A DNA stretch of 64,000 nt from Maribacter sp. 1_MG-2023. GTDB taxonomy: Bacteria; Bacteroidota; Bacteroidia; Flavobacteriales; Flavobacteriaceae. Below, one piece after another: positions 8,588-15,511 of this stretch. The stretch lies in contig NZ_JAUOPN010000004.1 of assembly GCF_030547005.1 (NCBI RefSeq), positions 186,001 to 250,000 on the forward strand. Direction: 5' to 3'. A program made the translations under genes and the position numbers. The notes below the pieces were generated by a model. That model worked only from the letters and a program-made list of their open reading frames with translations. It was not told where the DNA came from and ran no database searches. Positions within the stretch are counted from its first letter, which is position 1. The number at the start of each line of letters is the position of its first letter.

Positions 8588-9979
8588 ATGAAAAACGTAA
8601 AGAATTATCTATCGGAAAATAAGGACCGATTTTTAAATGAGCTTATCGAACTACTTAAGATTCCGTCTGTTAGCGCAGACCCTGCCTTTTCTCAAGATGT
8701 GTTAGATACTGCCAAAACAGTTAAAACCAGATTAGAAGAAGCAGGTTGTGATATTGTTGAAATTCATGAAACAGCCGGTTACCCAATCGTATATGGTGAA
8801 AAATTCATAAATAAAGATCTACCAACGGTTCTAGTATATGGCCATTATGATGTACAACCGGCAGAACCATTGGAATTATGGACTTCCCCACCTTATGAGC
8901 CGGTAATTAAGAAAACGAAATTACACCCAGAAGGAGCCATATTTGCGCGTGGAGCATGTGATGACAAGGGTCAAATGTATATGCATGTAAAAGCATTGGA
9001 GTTGATGGTAAAAACTAATCAACTGCCATGTAATGTAAAATTTATGATTGAAGGTGAAGAAGAAGTTGGCAGTAATAATCTTGCCATCTACGTCGCTGAA
9101 AACAGAGAGAAGCTGGCAAACGATGTCATTTTAATATCGGATACAGGTATGATTGCCAATGATGTGCCGTCTATAACTACAGGTTTACGCGGTCTAAGTT
9201 ATGTTGAAGTAGAGGTTACTGGTCCTAATCGTGATTTACATTCAGGATTATATGGCGGTGCCGTTGCCAACCCTATTAACATTCTAACTAAAATGATTGC
9301 CAGTCTACATGACGAAAATAATCATATTACAATACCAGGTTTTTATGATAAGGTAGAAGAACTTTCTGCTGATGAACGTGCAGAAATGGCAAAAGCACCT
9401 TTTAGCATTGAAAAATACCAAGAGGCTTTGGATATTGAATCTGTTTACGGTGAAAAAGGATATTCTACCAACGAACGTAATTCTATAAGACCCACATTAG
9501 ATGTTAATGGTATTTGGGGCGGATATACTGGCGAAGGCGCAAAAACTGTTATTGCGAGTAAGGCATTCGCAAAAATATCTATGCGATTGGTTCCTAATCA
9601 AGATTGGAAAGAAATTACCGATTTGTTTAAAACACATTTCGAAGCTATTGCTCCAAAAGGTGTGAAGGTGGTTGTAAAACCTCATCATGGCGGACAAGGA
9701 TATGTAACTCCTATCGATACCATTGCTTACCAAGCAGCCTCAAAAGCTTATGAAACTACATTCGGCAAAAAACCGATTCCGCAACGTAGTGGAGGTAGTA
9801 TTCCTATTGTTTCTCTTTTTGAAAAAGAACTACAGAGTAAAACTATATTAATGGGATTTGGTCTGGATAGTGATGCCATCCACTCCCCTAACGAGCATTT
9901 CGGAGTATGGAACTATTTTAAAGGAATTGAAACCATCCCTTATTTCTATGAGTATTTTACAGAAATGACCAAGAAGTAG
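8588..9979 (+). CDS. M20 family dipeptidase
   Basis: Cytosolic metallopeptidase of the M20 clan (CNDP/PepV-like dipeptidase), 463 residues with no signal peptide. The dinuclear zinc site is visible: His86 and Asp88 in GHYDVQPAEP, bridging Asp125 in RGACDDKGQ, general base Glu158 and ligand Glu159 in EGEEEVGS, and the late His in IHSPNEHFG. The central dimerisation domain (about 200-360) is present, including RDLHSGLYGG. Length and motifs fit the family. It stands alone with its own terminator, so it is probably a housekeeping peptide-recycling enzyme. Confidence 0.92.
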   Translation: MKNVKNYLSENKDRFLNELIELLKIPSVSADPAFSQDVLDTAKTVKTRLEEAGCDIVEIHETAGYPIVYGEKFINKDLPTVLVYGHYDVQPAEPLELWTSPPYEPVIKKTKLHPEGAIFARGACDDKGQMYMHVKALELMVKTNQLPCNVKFMIEGEEEVGSNNLAIYVAENREKLANDVILISDTGMIANDVPSITTGLRGLSYVEVEVTGPNRDLHSGLYGGAVANPINILTKMIASLHDENNHITIPGFYDKVEELSADERAEMAKAPFSIEKYQEALDIESVYGEKGYSTNERNSIRPTLDVNGIWGGYTGEGAKTVIASKAFAKISMRLVPNQDWKEITDLFKTHFEAIAPKGVKVVVKPHHGGQGYVTPIDTIAYQAASKAYETTFGKKPIPQRSGGSIPIVSLFEKELQSKTILMGFGLDSDAIHSPNEHFGVWNYFKGIETIPYFYEYFTEMTKK

Positions 9980-10002
9980 TTGACAGTTGAAAATAAATTA
10001 AA

Positions 10003-10036
10003 AAATAAACGTCTTTGCGAGCAAAGACGTTTATTT
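10003..10036 (+). terminator. intrinsic terminator of the M20 dipeptidase gene
   Basis: A perfect 16-bp stem (AAATAAACGTCTTTGC and its complement) with a 2-nt loop is followed by a T-run to 10041. The A-tract on the other side could let it also stop the convergent gene. Confidence 0.85.
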
Positions 10037-10079
10037 TTTTTGACAAATTAGATGTTGTTAAAGTTCCACGAACTAATAA

Positions 10080-10658
10080 CTATATCTTCTTAACGTATTT
10101 GGTAATTATAACGGTCATTGTTGGTCCTACTTTACCTTCAATATACTCTGCATTTTCGCGATCTAAAGAAATTCTTCGAACTGCAGTACCTTGCTTGGCA
10201 ACTTGGCTTGATCCTTTTATTTTCAAATCTTTAACCAAAACAACACTATCTCCGTTTTCTAAAATTACTCCGTTTACATCACGGTGAATAATCTTATCAG
10301 CTTCTGCTAAACCTTCGCCTGTAGCTTTTGCCCAGTCTAAAGCTTCTGGCTCTAAATAAATCATGTCTAATAAATCTTTAGGCCAACCTTCAGATTTTAA
10401 TCTAGATAGCATTCTCCAAGCCACAACTTTCACAGAATCATATTCGCTCCACATGCTATCATTTAAACAACGCCAGTGGTTTGCATCCATTTGTTCTGGA
10501 TCTTCAATTTGAGTTCGGCATGTTTCGCATGCTAAAATACTAGAATCGACTCCGCTAATAGAAACAGGCTCTACTTCAAAAACTTCTAAATTATTGGTTC
10601 CTGTACATAACTCACAAGTGGAGCCACTACGTGCTTCCAAATCATCTAATACACTCAT
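10080..10658 (-). CDS. PhnA/YjdM family zinc-ribbon protein
   Basis: A 192-residue protein with an N-terminal zinc ribbon (CELC near residue 15 and CETC near residue 44) and a C-terminal PhnA-like SH3 barrel with the diagnostic GDSVVLVKDLKIKGSS and a conserved KQGTAVRRI segment. The family is named for linkage to phosphonate genes in E. coli, but no phosphonate gene lies nearby and the molecular role is unknown. The middle section (about 55-110, rich in Trp) is longer than in the short E. coli form and typical of Bacteroidota members. It has its own promoter. Confidence 0.85.
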   Translation of the reverse strand: MSVLDDLEARSGSTCELCTGTNNLEVFEVEPVSISGVDSSILACETCRTQIEDPEQMDANHWRCLNDSMWSEYDSVKVVAWRMLSRLKSEGWPKDLLDMIYLEPEALDWAKATGEGLAEADKIIHRDVNGVILENGDSVVLVKDLKIKGSSQVAKQGTAVRRISLDRENAEYIEGKVGPTMTVIITKYVKKI

Positions 10659-10678
10659 TATTCATTATTTTTATAATA

Positions 10679-10705
10679 CAAATTTACATCTTTTAAGCGG
10701 GTCAA
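10679..10705 (-). promoter_or_regulatory. promoter of the PhnA-type gene
   Basis: On the minus strand TTG (10705-10703) and TAAATTTG (10686-10679) are separated by 16 bp, close to the Bacteroidota consensus. The -7 box is 21 bp from the ATG. Confidence 0.55.
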
Positions 10706-10710
10706 TTGGA

Positions 10711-10797
10711 CCTTTCCCCAAAGAATTGGGGTCGGGCTATACATTACAAGTACGCTTTGCTAAAAAGCAAATGCGGGCTTTTCATTACTATCCCTAA
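10711..10797. repeat. candidate interspersed palindromic element
   Basis: A GC-richer stretch unlike its surroundings. It has hairpin CCCCAA/TTGGGG (10716-10731), then GTCGGGCTATACATTAC, an inner hairpin GCTTTGC/GCAAATGC, and TTTTCATTACTATCCCTAA. Elements of this look (GTCGGGCTAT...CTATCCCTAA) recur between genes in Bacteroidota as I recall them; only one copy is in this window. Confidence 0.4.
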
Positions 10798-10815
10798 GGC
10801 AACAAAAACAAAATT

Positions 10816-10880
10816 ACTCTACACTTGTAGAATTAAAATATTTGCTCTATGTTTGTAGAACATACTCTAAACTTGTAGAA
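10816..10880 (+). promoter_or_regulatory. blaI-blaR1 promoter with three BlaI-type operators
   Basis: Three copies of a CTAnAnnTTGTAG dyad occur at 10819-10830 (CTACACTTGTAG, a perfect palindrome), 10847-10858 (CTATGTTTGTAG) and 10867-10878 (CTAAACTTGTAG). The core TACA-N2-TGTA is the known MecI/BlaI recognition motif. The promoter is embedded in them: TTG at 10825-10827 lies in the first, and the -7 box TATGTTTG (10848-10855, 20-bp spacer) in the second. The third lies between the start site and the ATG. This strongly predicts autorepression. Confidence 0.75.
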
Positions 10881-10881
10881 A

Positions 10882-11247
10882 ATGAAACTATCCAAATCGG
10901 AAGAAGAATTAATGAATATTCTATGGAAGCAAAAAAAAGCGTTCATGAAAGATCTACTCGATGCCTACCCAGAACCAAAACCGGCTACAACAACTGTTGC
11001 CACTTTATTAAAAAGAATGGCCGACAAAAAGTTTATTGATTATAAAAGCTTTGGTAGAAGTCGAGAATACTTTCCGTTGGTAAAAAAGAAAGATTATTTC
11101 TCTAAGCACGTTAACGGACTCATTAAAAACTTTTTCAATGATAGCGCTAGTCAGTTCGCATCATTTTTTACTCAAGAAACTAATTTAAGTAAAGCTGAGT
11201 TAGAAGAATTGAAAAAATTAATAGATGTTGAAATAGAAAAGAAGTAA
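10882..11247 (+). CDS. BlaI/MecI/CopY family transcriptional repressor
   Basis: A 121-residue winged-helix repressor. The N-terminal wHTH (about 1-75) shows LSKSEEELMNILWKQ, the DNA-recognition segment PKPATTTVATLLKRMADK and the wing GRSREYFPLV. The C-terminal dimerisation helix (about 80-121) follows. Partner BlaR1-type proteases of this family sense an envelope signal and cause the repressor to be cleaved. The next gene, 2 bp downstream, encodes that partner. Three operators overlap the promoter. No beta-lactamase is nearby, so the true target is not evident. Confidence 0.92.
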   Translation: MKLSKSEEELMNILWKQKKAFMKDLLDAYPEPKPATTTVATLLKRMADKKFIDYKSFGRSREYFPLVKKKDYFSKHVNGLIKNFFNDSASQFASFFTQETNLSKAELEELKKLIDVEIEKK

Positions 11248-11249
11248 TC

Positions 11250-13679
11250 ATGGTAATCTATCTTTTAAAATCCGCCGCATGTATGAGCATATTTTTGCTC
11301 TTCTATAAACTCCTTTTGGAGAAAGAAAGCATGCACCATTTTAAAAGATACTTTCTATTAACCACCGTTATCGCTTCTTTTATAATACCTCAAATTGTTT
11401 TTACAGAATATGTTGAAATTGAACCCACCACTGCAGTAACTCAAGTTATCACCATAAATGAACCCCAAAATATACAACCAGTAGTTCAGGCTATTGAAAA
11501 ATCGCCCATGAATTGGTCTTTAATTTTATGGACTATCTACGGACTAGGAGTTGCAGGATTCGCATTGCGTTTTTTTATGAACCTCTATAAAATCTGGAAA
11601 CGTATTCATAACAATCCAAAAACGAAACATAGTGATATCTATAGAATACTATTAAAGGAACAACTGCCGCCACATACTTTTTTAAAGCACATATTTCTAA
11701 ACAAACAAAAATTTGAGACCAAAAGCATACCAGATTCCGTAATAAAACATGAAGAAACCCATGCTTTACAATGGCATAGTTTAGATATTCTTTTTCTTGA
11801 AGTATTGCAAGTTGTATTCTGGTTCAATCCGTTAATCTATGCTTTTAAAAAAACCATTAAACTAAATCATGAATTTTTAGCAGATAGTGCTGTACTTAAT
11901 GGTCAAGAAGACCACTTAAATTATCAAAACACTTTATTGTCGTACTTATCAAACGACAGCTTTAACACCCATCAATCAGTTGGTATTGCAAATGCCATAA
12001 ATTATTCATCAATCAAAAAACGATTCATCATCATGAAAAAACAAACATCAAAAAAAGGAATTGCAATCCGAAGTCTATTGTTGCTACCTGTATTGGCTTT
12101 AATGCTTTATGGTTTCAGTCAAAAAAATGTAATAGCTCAAAACACTATTAAAGACATTAATATAGAAATTACAAAAAGTGGAAGTTTATTAATAAATAAC
12201 GAGCCAGTAGGTTTAGAAAAACTAGCTGAAAAAGCACTTAACATAAATCAAAATATTGACACATATATATTTAAAAATTACATAACTGCACATATTTTAT
12301 ATGATGAAAATCAATATAAAATGATAGATCAAGTACAATCAGAACTTCAGTCAGTGGGAATTTTTAATATTGAACATTTTAGTAAAAGGACAACTGGAAT
12401 TTTTAATCAAAATGGATTTGCTTCAAGTGATTATGATGGAAAAACGATAGATGAAGCTAAAAAAATTCGTAGAAATAATGTACTTAACACTCATAAAACA
12501 GACGCTAATAATGAACCACTGTTAGAGATAGCTTGGATAGAAATTAAAAATGAAAATGAAATATGGTTTAATAACAATCAGATTGAACTTTCGCAGCTTT
12601 CAAATAGTGTAGCAATAGAATTTCCTTTAGCAGTAAAGAGTAATAAACTAGCTGCACAAATTTATTCCACTGAAATTATTGACTTGAACATAACAGATGC
12701 TATCTCAAAAGAGCTAAGAAAATTAAATACTAAAAGTATCACCATTTATTCTGATAAATATATCATACCGGCTGACGATTACCAAGAATATATAGAAATC
12801 ACACCCAAAACAACTATTTTAAAGACTAACAATCTTATTTTACAAGAGAATGCTACAAAAGAACAAATATCCACCTACAATAATTTGGCAAAAAGTTATA
12901 ACACCATGATATCCAAAGGTGGTAATATTCGCATCATGAAAGCTGATATTGATAATTTAAATTATATCTACGGATTAATGTCTGAGAAACAAAAAGTGAA
13001 TGCAGAGCCATTCCCAGATTTTCCAGAACCGCCACCTGTACCAAAAGCGCCAAAAGCTCCGAATACCGCTGATTATGCAGATGCTGAAATTGAAAGGATT
13101 ATTGCAACCCAAGACACATACGACGGTGAATTAATGCTACATAAATCGAATAATTTACCACATAATAACACTGCCTACATTAACATTGATGAAGAGCTAA
13201 AATATGATGATAAGAAAACTGAAAACACTAGAGTATATATTTATAACTCAACTAGCACCAAAACTAACAATCCTGATTTAATAAAATATTTACGTGAACT
13301 TGAAAAACAAGATGCACAATTCTATTTTGAAAGTAAAAAAATATCTTCAATAGAGGCATTTGCAATTGTAGACAGAGAAAAAGACATTAAAATTCAAACC
13401 CTTCCTTATGCTAACAAACAACCAGAAGTTAGAATTTACAAGAAAAGTAATACAGACCTAATTCCGCCACCTCCATCGCCTCCTACTCCGTCTTCCCCAT
13501 TAGATTATGCTATTAGTATGGCAAAAAAAGGAGCAGCATTCTTCTACAAAGGCAAAAAAGTCTCGTCTGATAAAGCCATTGACCTATTAAAGAAAAACAA
13601 AAAGTTAAACATAGAATCTAGAGCGAAAAATGGCAAAGCAGAAGTAAGAATTACCAAAGAACCTGTAACAATAAGATAA
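11250..13679 (+). CDS. BlaR1-like M56 family membrane metallopeptidase with long C-terminal tail
   Basis: Membrane sensor-protease paired with the BlaI gene 2 bp upstream. Membrane helices are seen at about 3-22, 33-50, 90-110 and 272-290. The M56 zinc site is His167-Glu168-x2-His171 (HEETH) with Glu208 in NHEFLAD. The extracytoplasmic tail (300-809) is not a penicillin-binding domain. It contains an ExbD/TolR-like unit (about 302-378), a segment common in flavobacterial M56 proteins ending AEPFPDFPEPPPVP (about 540-600), and two copies of a 60-residue repeat (about 674-732 and 749-809) sharing AxFxxxxKK[IV]SSxxA and EVRIxK, separated by a proline run. The ligand is unknown. Confidence 0.85.
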   Translation: MVIYLLKSAACMSIFLLFYKLLLEKESMHHFKRYFLLTTVIASFIIPQIVFTEYVEIEPTTAVTQVITINEPQNIQPVVQAIEKSPMNWSLILWTIYGLGVAGFALRFFMNLYKIWKRIHNNPKTKHSDIYRILLKEQLPPHTFLKHIFLNKQKFETKSIPDSVIKHEETHALQWHSLDILFLEVLQVVFWFNPLIYAFKKTIKLNHEFLADSAVLNGQEDHLNYQNTLLSYLSNDSFNTHQSVGIANAINYSSIKKRFIIMKKQTSKKGIAIRSLLLLPVLALMLYGFSQKNVIAQNTIKDINIEITKSGSLLINNEPVGLEKLAEKALNINQNIDTYIFKNYITAHILYDENQYKMIDQVQSELQSVGIFNIEHFSKRTTGIFNQNGFASSDYDGKTIDEAKKIRRNNVLNTHKTDANNEPLLEIAWIEIKNENEIWFNNNQIELSQLSNSVAIEFPLAVKSNKLAAQIYSTEIIDLNITDAISKELRKLNTKSITIYSDKYIIPADDYQEYIEITPKTTILKTNNLILQENATKEQISTYNNLAKSYNTMISKGGNIRIMKADIDNLNYIYGLMSEKQKVNAEPFPDFPEPPPVPKAPKAPNTADYADAEIERIIATQDTYDGELMLHKSNNLPHNNTAYINIDEELKYDDKKTENTRVYIYNSTSTKTNNPDLIKYLRELEKQDAQFYFESKKISSIEAFAIVDREKDIKIQTLPYANKQPEVRIYKKSNTDLIPPPPSPPTPSSPLDYAISMAKKGAAFFYKGKKVSSDKAIDLLKKNKKLNIESRAKNGKAEVRITKEPVTIR

Positions 13680-13700
13680 CCACAACGTCAAACATATGTT

Positions 13701-13725
13701 AAAGCCCTCTTTTCGAGGGCTTTTT
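13701..13725 (+). terminator. intrinsic terminator after the BlaR1-type gene
   Basis: Stem AAAGCCCTC/GAGGGCTTT with a 5-nt loop, followed by a T-run, 21 bp after the stop. Confidence 0.85.
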
Positions 13726-13795
13726 GCGTACCAAAAATGAAATAATTACGTTCACCCAGTATACATCATCATCAATCAAAAACAAATCATTAATC

Positions 13796-14899
13796 ATGAT
13801 ACAAGACTTCTTTATTCTCTGCTCAGGGGCAGATGCCGATCTTTTAAAAACCTGCTCTAAAGGTGAGCAAAACAAATATGCAGGTATTGGCGCTACCGTA
13901 TTTTTTACAGCTGCAATGGCTTTTATTGCTAGTAGCTATGCATTATTCACGGTTTTCGATAATGTTTATTCCGCAGTATTCTTCGGTTTCATTTGGGGAT
14001 TATTAATATTCAATTTAGATCGTTTTATAGTTGCTACCATTAAAAAGAGAAACAATTTTGGTCAAGAATTTTTACAAGCTACTCCGCGTATCATTCTCGC
14101 AGTTATAATTGCCATAGTAATTTCAAAACCCTTGGAAATGAAAATTTTCGAGAAAGAAATAAATCAAGTGTTGTTGGAGAAAAAGAATGAACTTACACTT
14201 GCCAATAAAGAACAACTCGCGTTGCAATACACCCCAAAGGTTGAGCAATTGAATCAAGATATTGCTGCATTAAAAAGTGAAGTTTCAATAAAGGAAACAG
14301 AGACGGATGCACTATATGATATTTACATCAATGAAGCAGAAGGTACTGCCGGAACCAAACTGCTAGGTAAAGGTCCCGTTTATGCCGAAAAGCGAGATAA
14401 GCATGATGCTGCACTTGCAGAATTACAGGCACTAAAAACTACAAATAATGAAAAAGTATCGGCAATAGAATCTCAAATAGCAGCATTAGATACAGAATAT
14501 GCCAAAGTAGTTAAAAATTCACAGCCCATAATAGATGGTTTCGACGGATTAATGGCTAGAATTACCGCTTTAGACGAATTACCTTGGCTACCTTCATTCT
14601 TTATTTTTCTATTGTTCTTGGCTATTGAGACTTCACCAATTATAGCTAAGCTACTTGCCCCTAAAGGAGAATATGATATTAAATTAGAAGAGGAAGAAAG
14701 CGTGCTTTCTACTTGGGTTGAACAAAAACTGGCGCAACGAAAACTCATTACTTCAACAGATAGTGAAATCAATCAGAAAATATATGAAGATTTAAAAGGT
14801 GAAGAAGAATTGTACGGCTATAAAAAGAAAAAAGCAGAAGAACTACTTCGTCTACAAGCAGACAGTTTTCATAAAATTCAAACTAAAGGTTTAAAATAA
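13796..14899 (+). CDS. DUF4407 domain membrane protein
   Basis: The frame is open from a TTG at 13724, but that start overlaps the preceding terminator, and the ATG at 13796 gives the family-typical beginning MIQDFFILCSGAD. The 367-residue protein has membrane helices at about 28-48, 57-75 and 94-112, a long charged coiled coil (about 115-240) with internal Glu/Lys heptads, a fourth helix (about 262-282, ending in ETSPIIAKLL) and a charged cytosolic tail. The DUF4407 family has no established role. It is monocistronic. The fold call is good; function is unknown. Confidence 0.85.
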   Translation: MIQDFFILCSGADADLLKTCSKGEQNKYAGIGATVFFTAAMAFIASSYALFTVFDNVYSAVFFGFIWGLLIFNLDRFIVATIKKRNNFGQEFLQATPRIILAVIIAIVISKPLEMKIFEKEINQVLLEKKNELTLANKEQLALQYTPKVEQLNQDIAALKSEVSIKETETDALYDIYINEAEGTAGTKLLGKGPVYAEKRDKHDAALAELQALKTTNNEKVSAIESQIAALDTEYAKVVKNSQPIIDGFDGLMARITALDELPWLPSFFIFLLFLAIETSPIIAKLLAPKGEYDIKLEEEESVLSTWVEQKLAQRKLITSTDSEINQKIYEDLKGEEELYGYKKKKAEELLRLQADSFHKIQTKGLK

Positions 14900-14902
14900 A
14901 AA

Positions 14903-14926
14903 AAGACCAATATTTCTATTGGTCTT
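14903..14926 (-). terminator. terminator reading on the minus strand
   Basis: A perfect 10-bp stem (AAGACCAATA/TATTGGTCTT) with a 4-nt loop. The T-run is on the minus strand, so it best serves the 42-residue ORF that ends 32 bp away; it may also stop the DUF4407 transcript. Confidence 0.65.
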
Positions 14927-14957
14927 AGGTGATTTGGGGGAACTACCTGAACAACTA

Positions 14958-15086
14958 TTATTTTGCCATAGCTTCTAGTATCAATTCTGAATTTGTAATA
15001 TTAAAATTGTTTATTTCAAAAATTTCATCTTGGTTCGCTGATTCAAAATAACCTAAACACATTTTATAATTTGAAACAGTTTTCAT
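14958..15086 (-). CDS. small protein of unknown function (42 aa)
   Basis: An ATG-initiated ORF of 42 codons starting MKTVSNYKMCLGYF, with a single Cys and an acidic, Asn-rich second half ending in an amphipathic helix (SELILEAMAK). It has its own perfect -7 box (TACCTTTG) 47 bp upstream and its own terminator 32 bp downstream, which is the main reason to call it a gene. There is no membrane segment or secretion signal. I do not recognise a family; a regulatory microprotein is possible but not supported by anything seen. Confidence 0.55.
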   Translation of the reverse strand: MKTVSNYKMCLGYFESANQDEIFEINNFNITNSELILEAMAK

Positions 15087-15132
15087 AAGATTCAGACTAA
15101 ATGATATTGTTTGCTATTCGTTAATTACACTA

Positions 15133-15140
15133 CAAAGGTA
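15133..15140 (-). promoter_or_regulatory. minus-7 box of the 42-aa ORF
   Basis: On the minus strand TACCTTTG is an exact match to TAnnTTTG. No TTG is found at the ideal -33 spacing, so the promoter is only partly supported. Confidence 0.45.
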
Positions 15141-15346
15141 TTCTACTAAGGCTGTTTAAACTTCCTGTAACTGACTAACAGAGAATATGTGTAGACCAAA
15201 TGACAATATGTATAGACGAGCTGTTTAAATCCTTTTATGCTAAAGGCAGTAGAGTCAAATAATACTTTGACATTATGTGCTATATCGATAATCTTCGTAG
15301 CAAATAAGCTAAATTTATATATTGGTAGTTTTAACTTTGCATACTA

Positions 15347-15460
15347 ATGGCATCACTTAAAGAATCCAAAAAAAAGAAAAAAAGGTTTTACAACCTCGTT
15401 ATCATAATAGTATTGTAAATTATAATTGCTACAGGTTTTATGGCACAACTAGAATGGTAA
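15347..15460 (+). pseudogene. membrane microprotein interrupted by an in-frame stop
   Basis: An ATG at 15347 opens a Lys-rich start (MASLKESKKKKKRF) followed by hydrophobic NLVIIIVL. A TAA at 15416-15418 cuts the helix, yet the same frame continues as IIIATGFMAQLEW and stops at 15458. Without the TAA this would be a 38-residue single-span protein with a basic cytosolic end. A perfect TAACTTTG box lies 8 bp upstream of the ATG (15332-15339). A nonsense mutation of a Leu or Gln codon is the simplest reading; a sequencing error or chance is possible. Confidence 0.4.
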
Positions 15461-15511
15461 CATTTCAGTTGAAAATTGAATGTTTGTATTCAATCCTATA
15501 GTGTTTACCAT

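Noticed and set aside
13724-13795. N-terminal extension of the DUF4407 protein from a TTG
   Set aside because: The start lies within the previous terminator and the added residues do not belong to the family; the ATG at 13796 fits better.
15476-15511. Upstream TTG start for tamB
   Set aside because: It adds 12 residues before a normal ATG followed by a basic stretch and membrane anchor; no support for its use.
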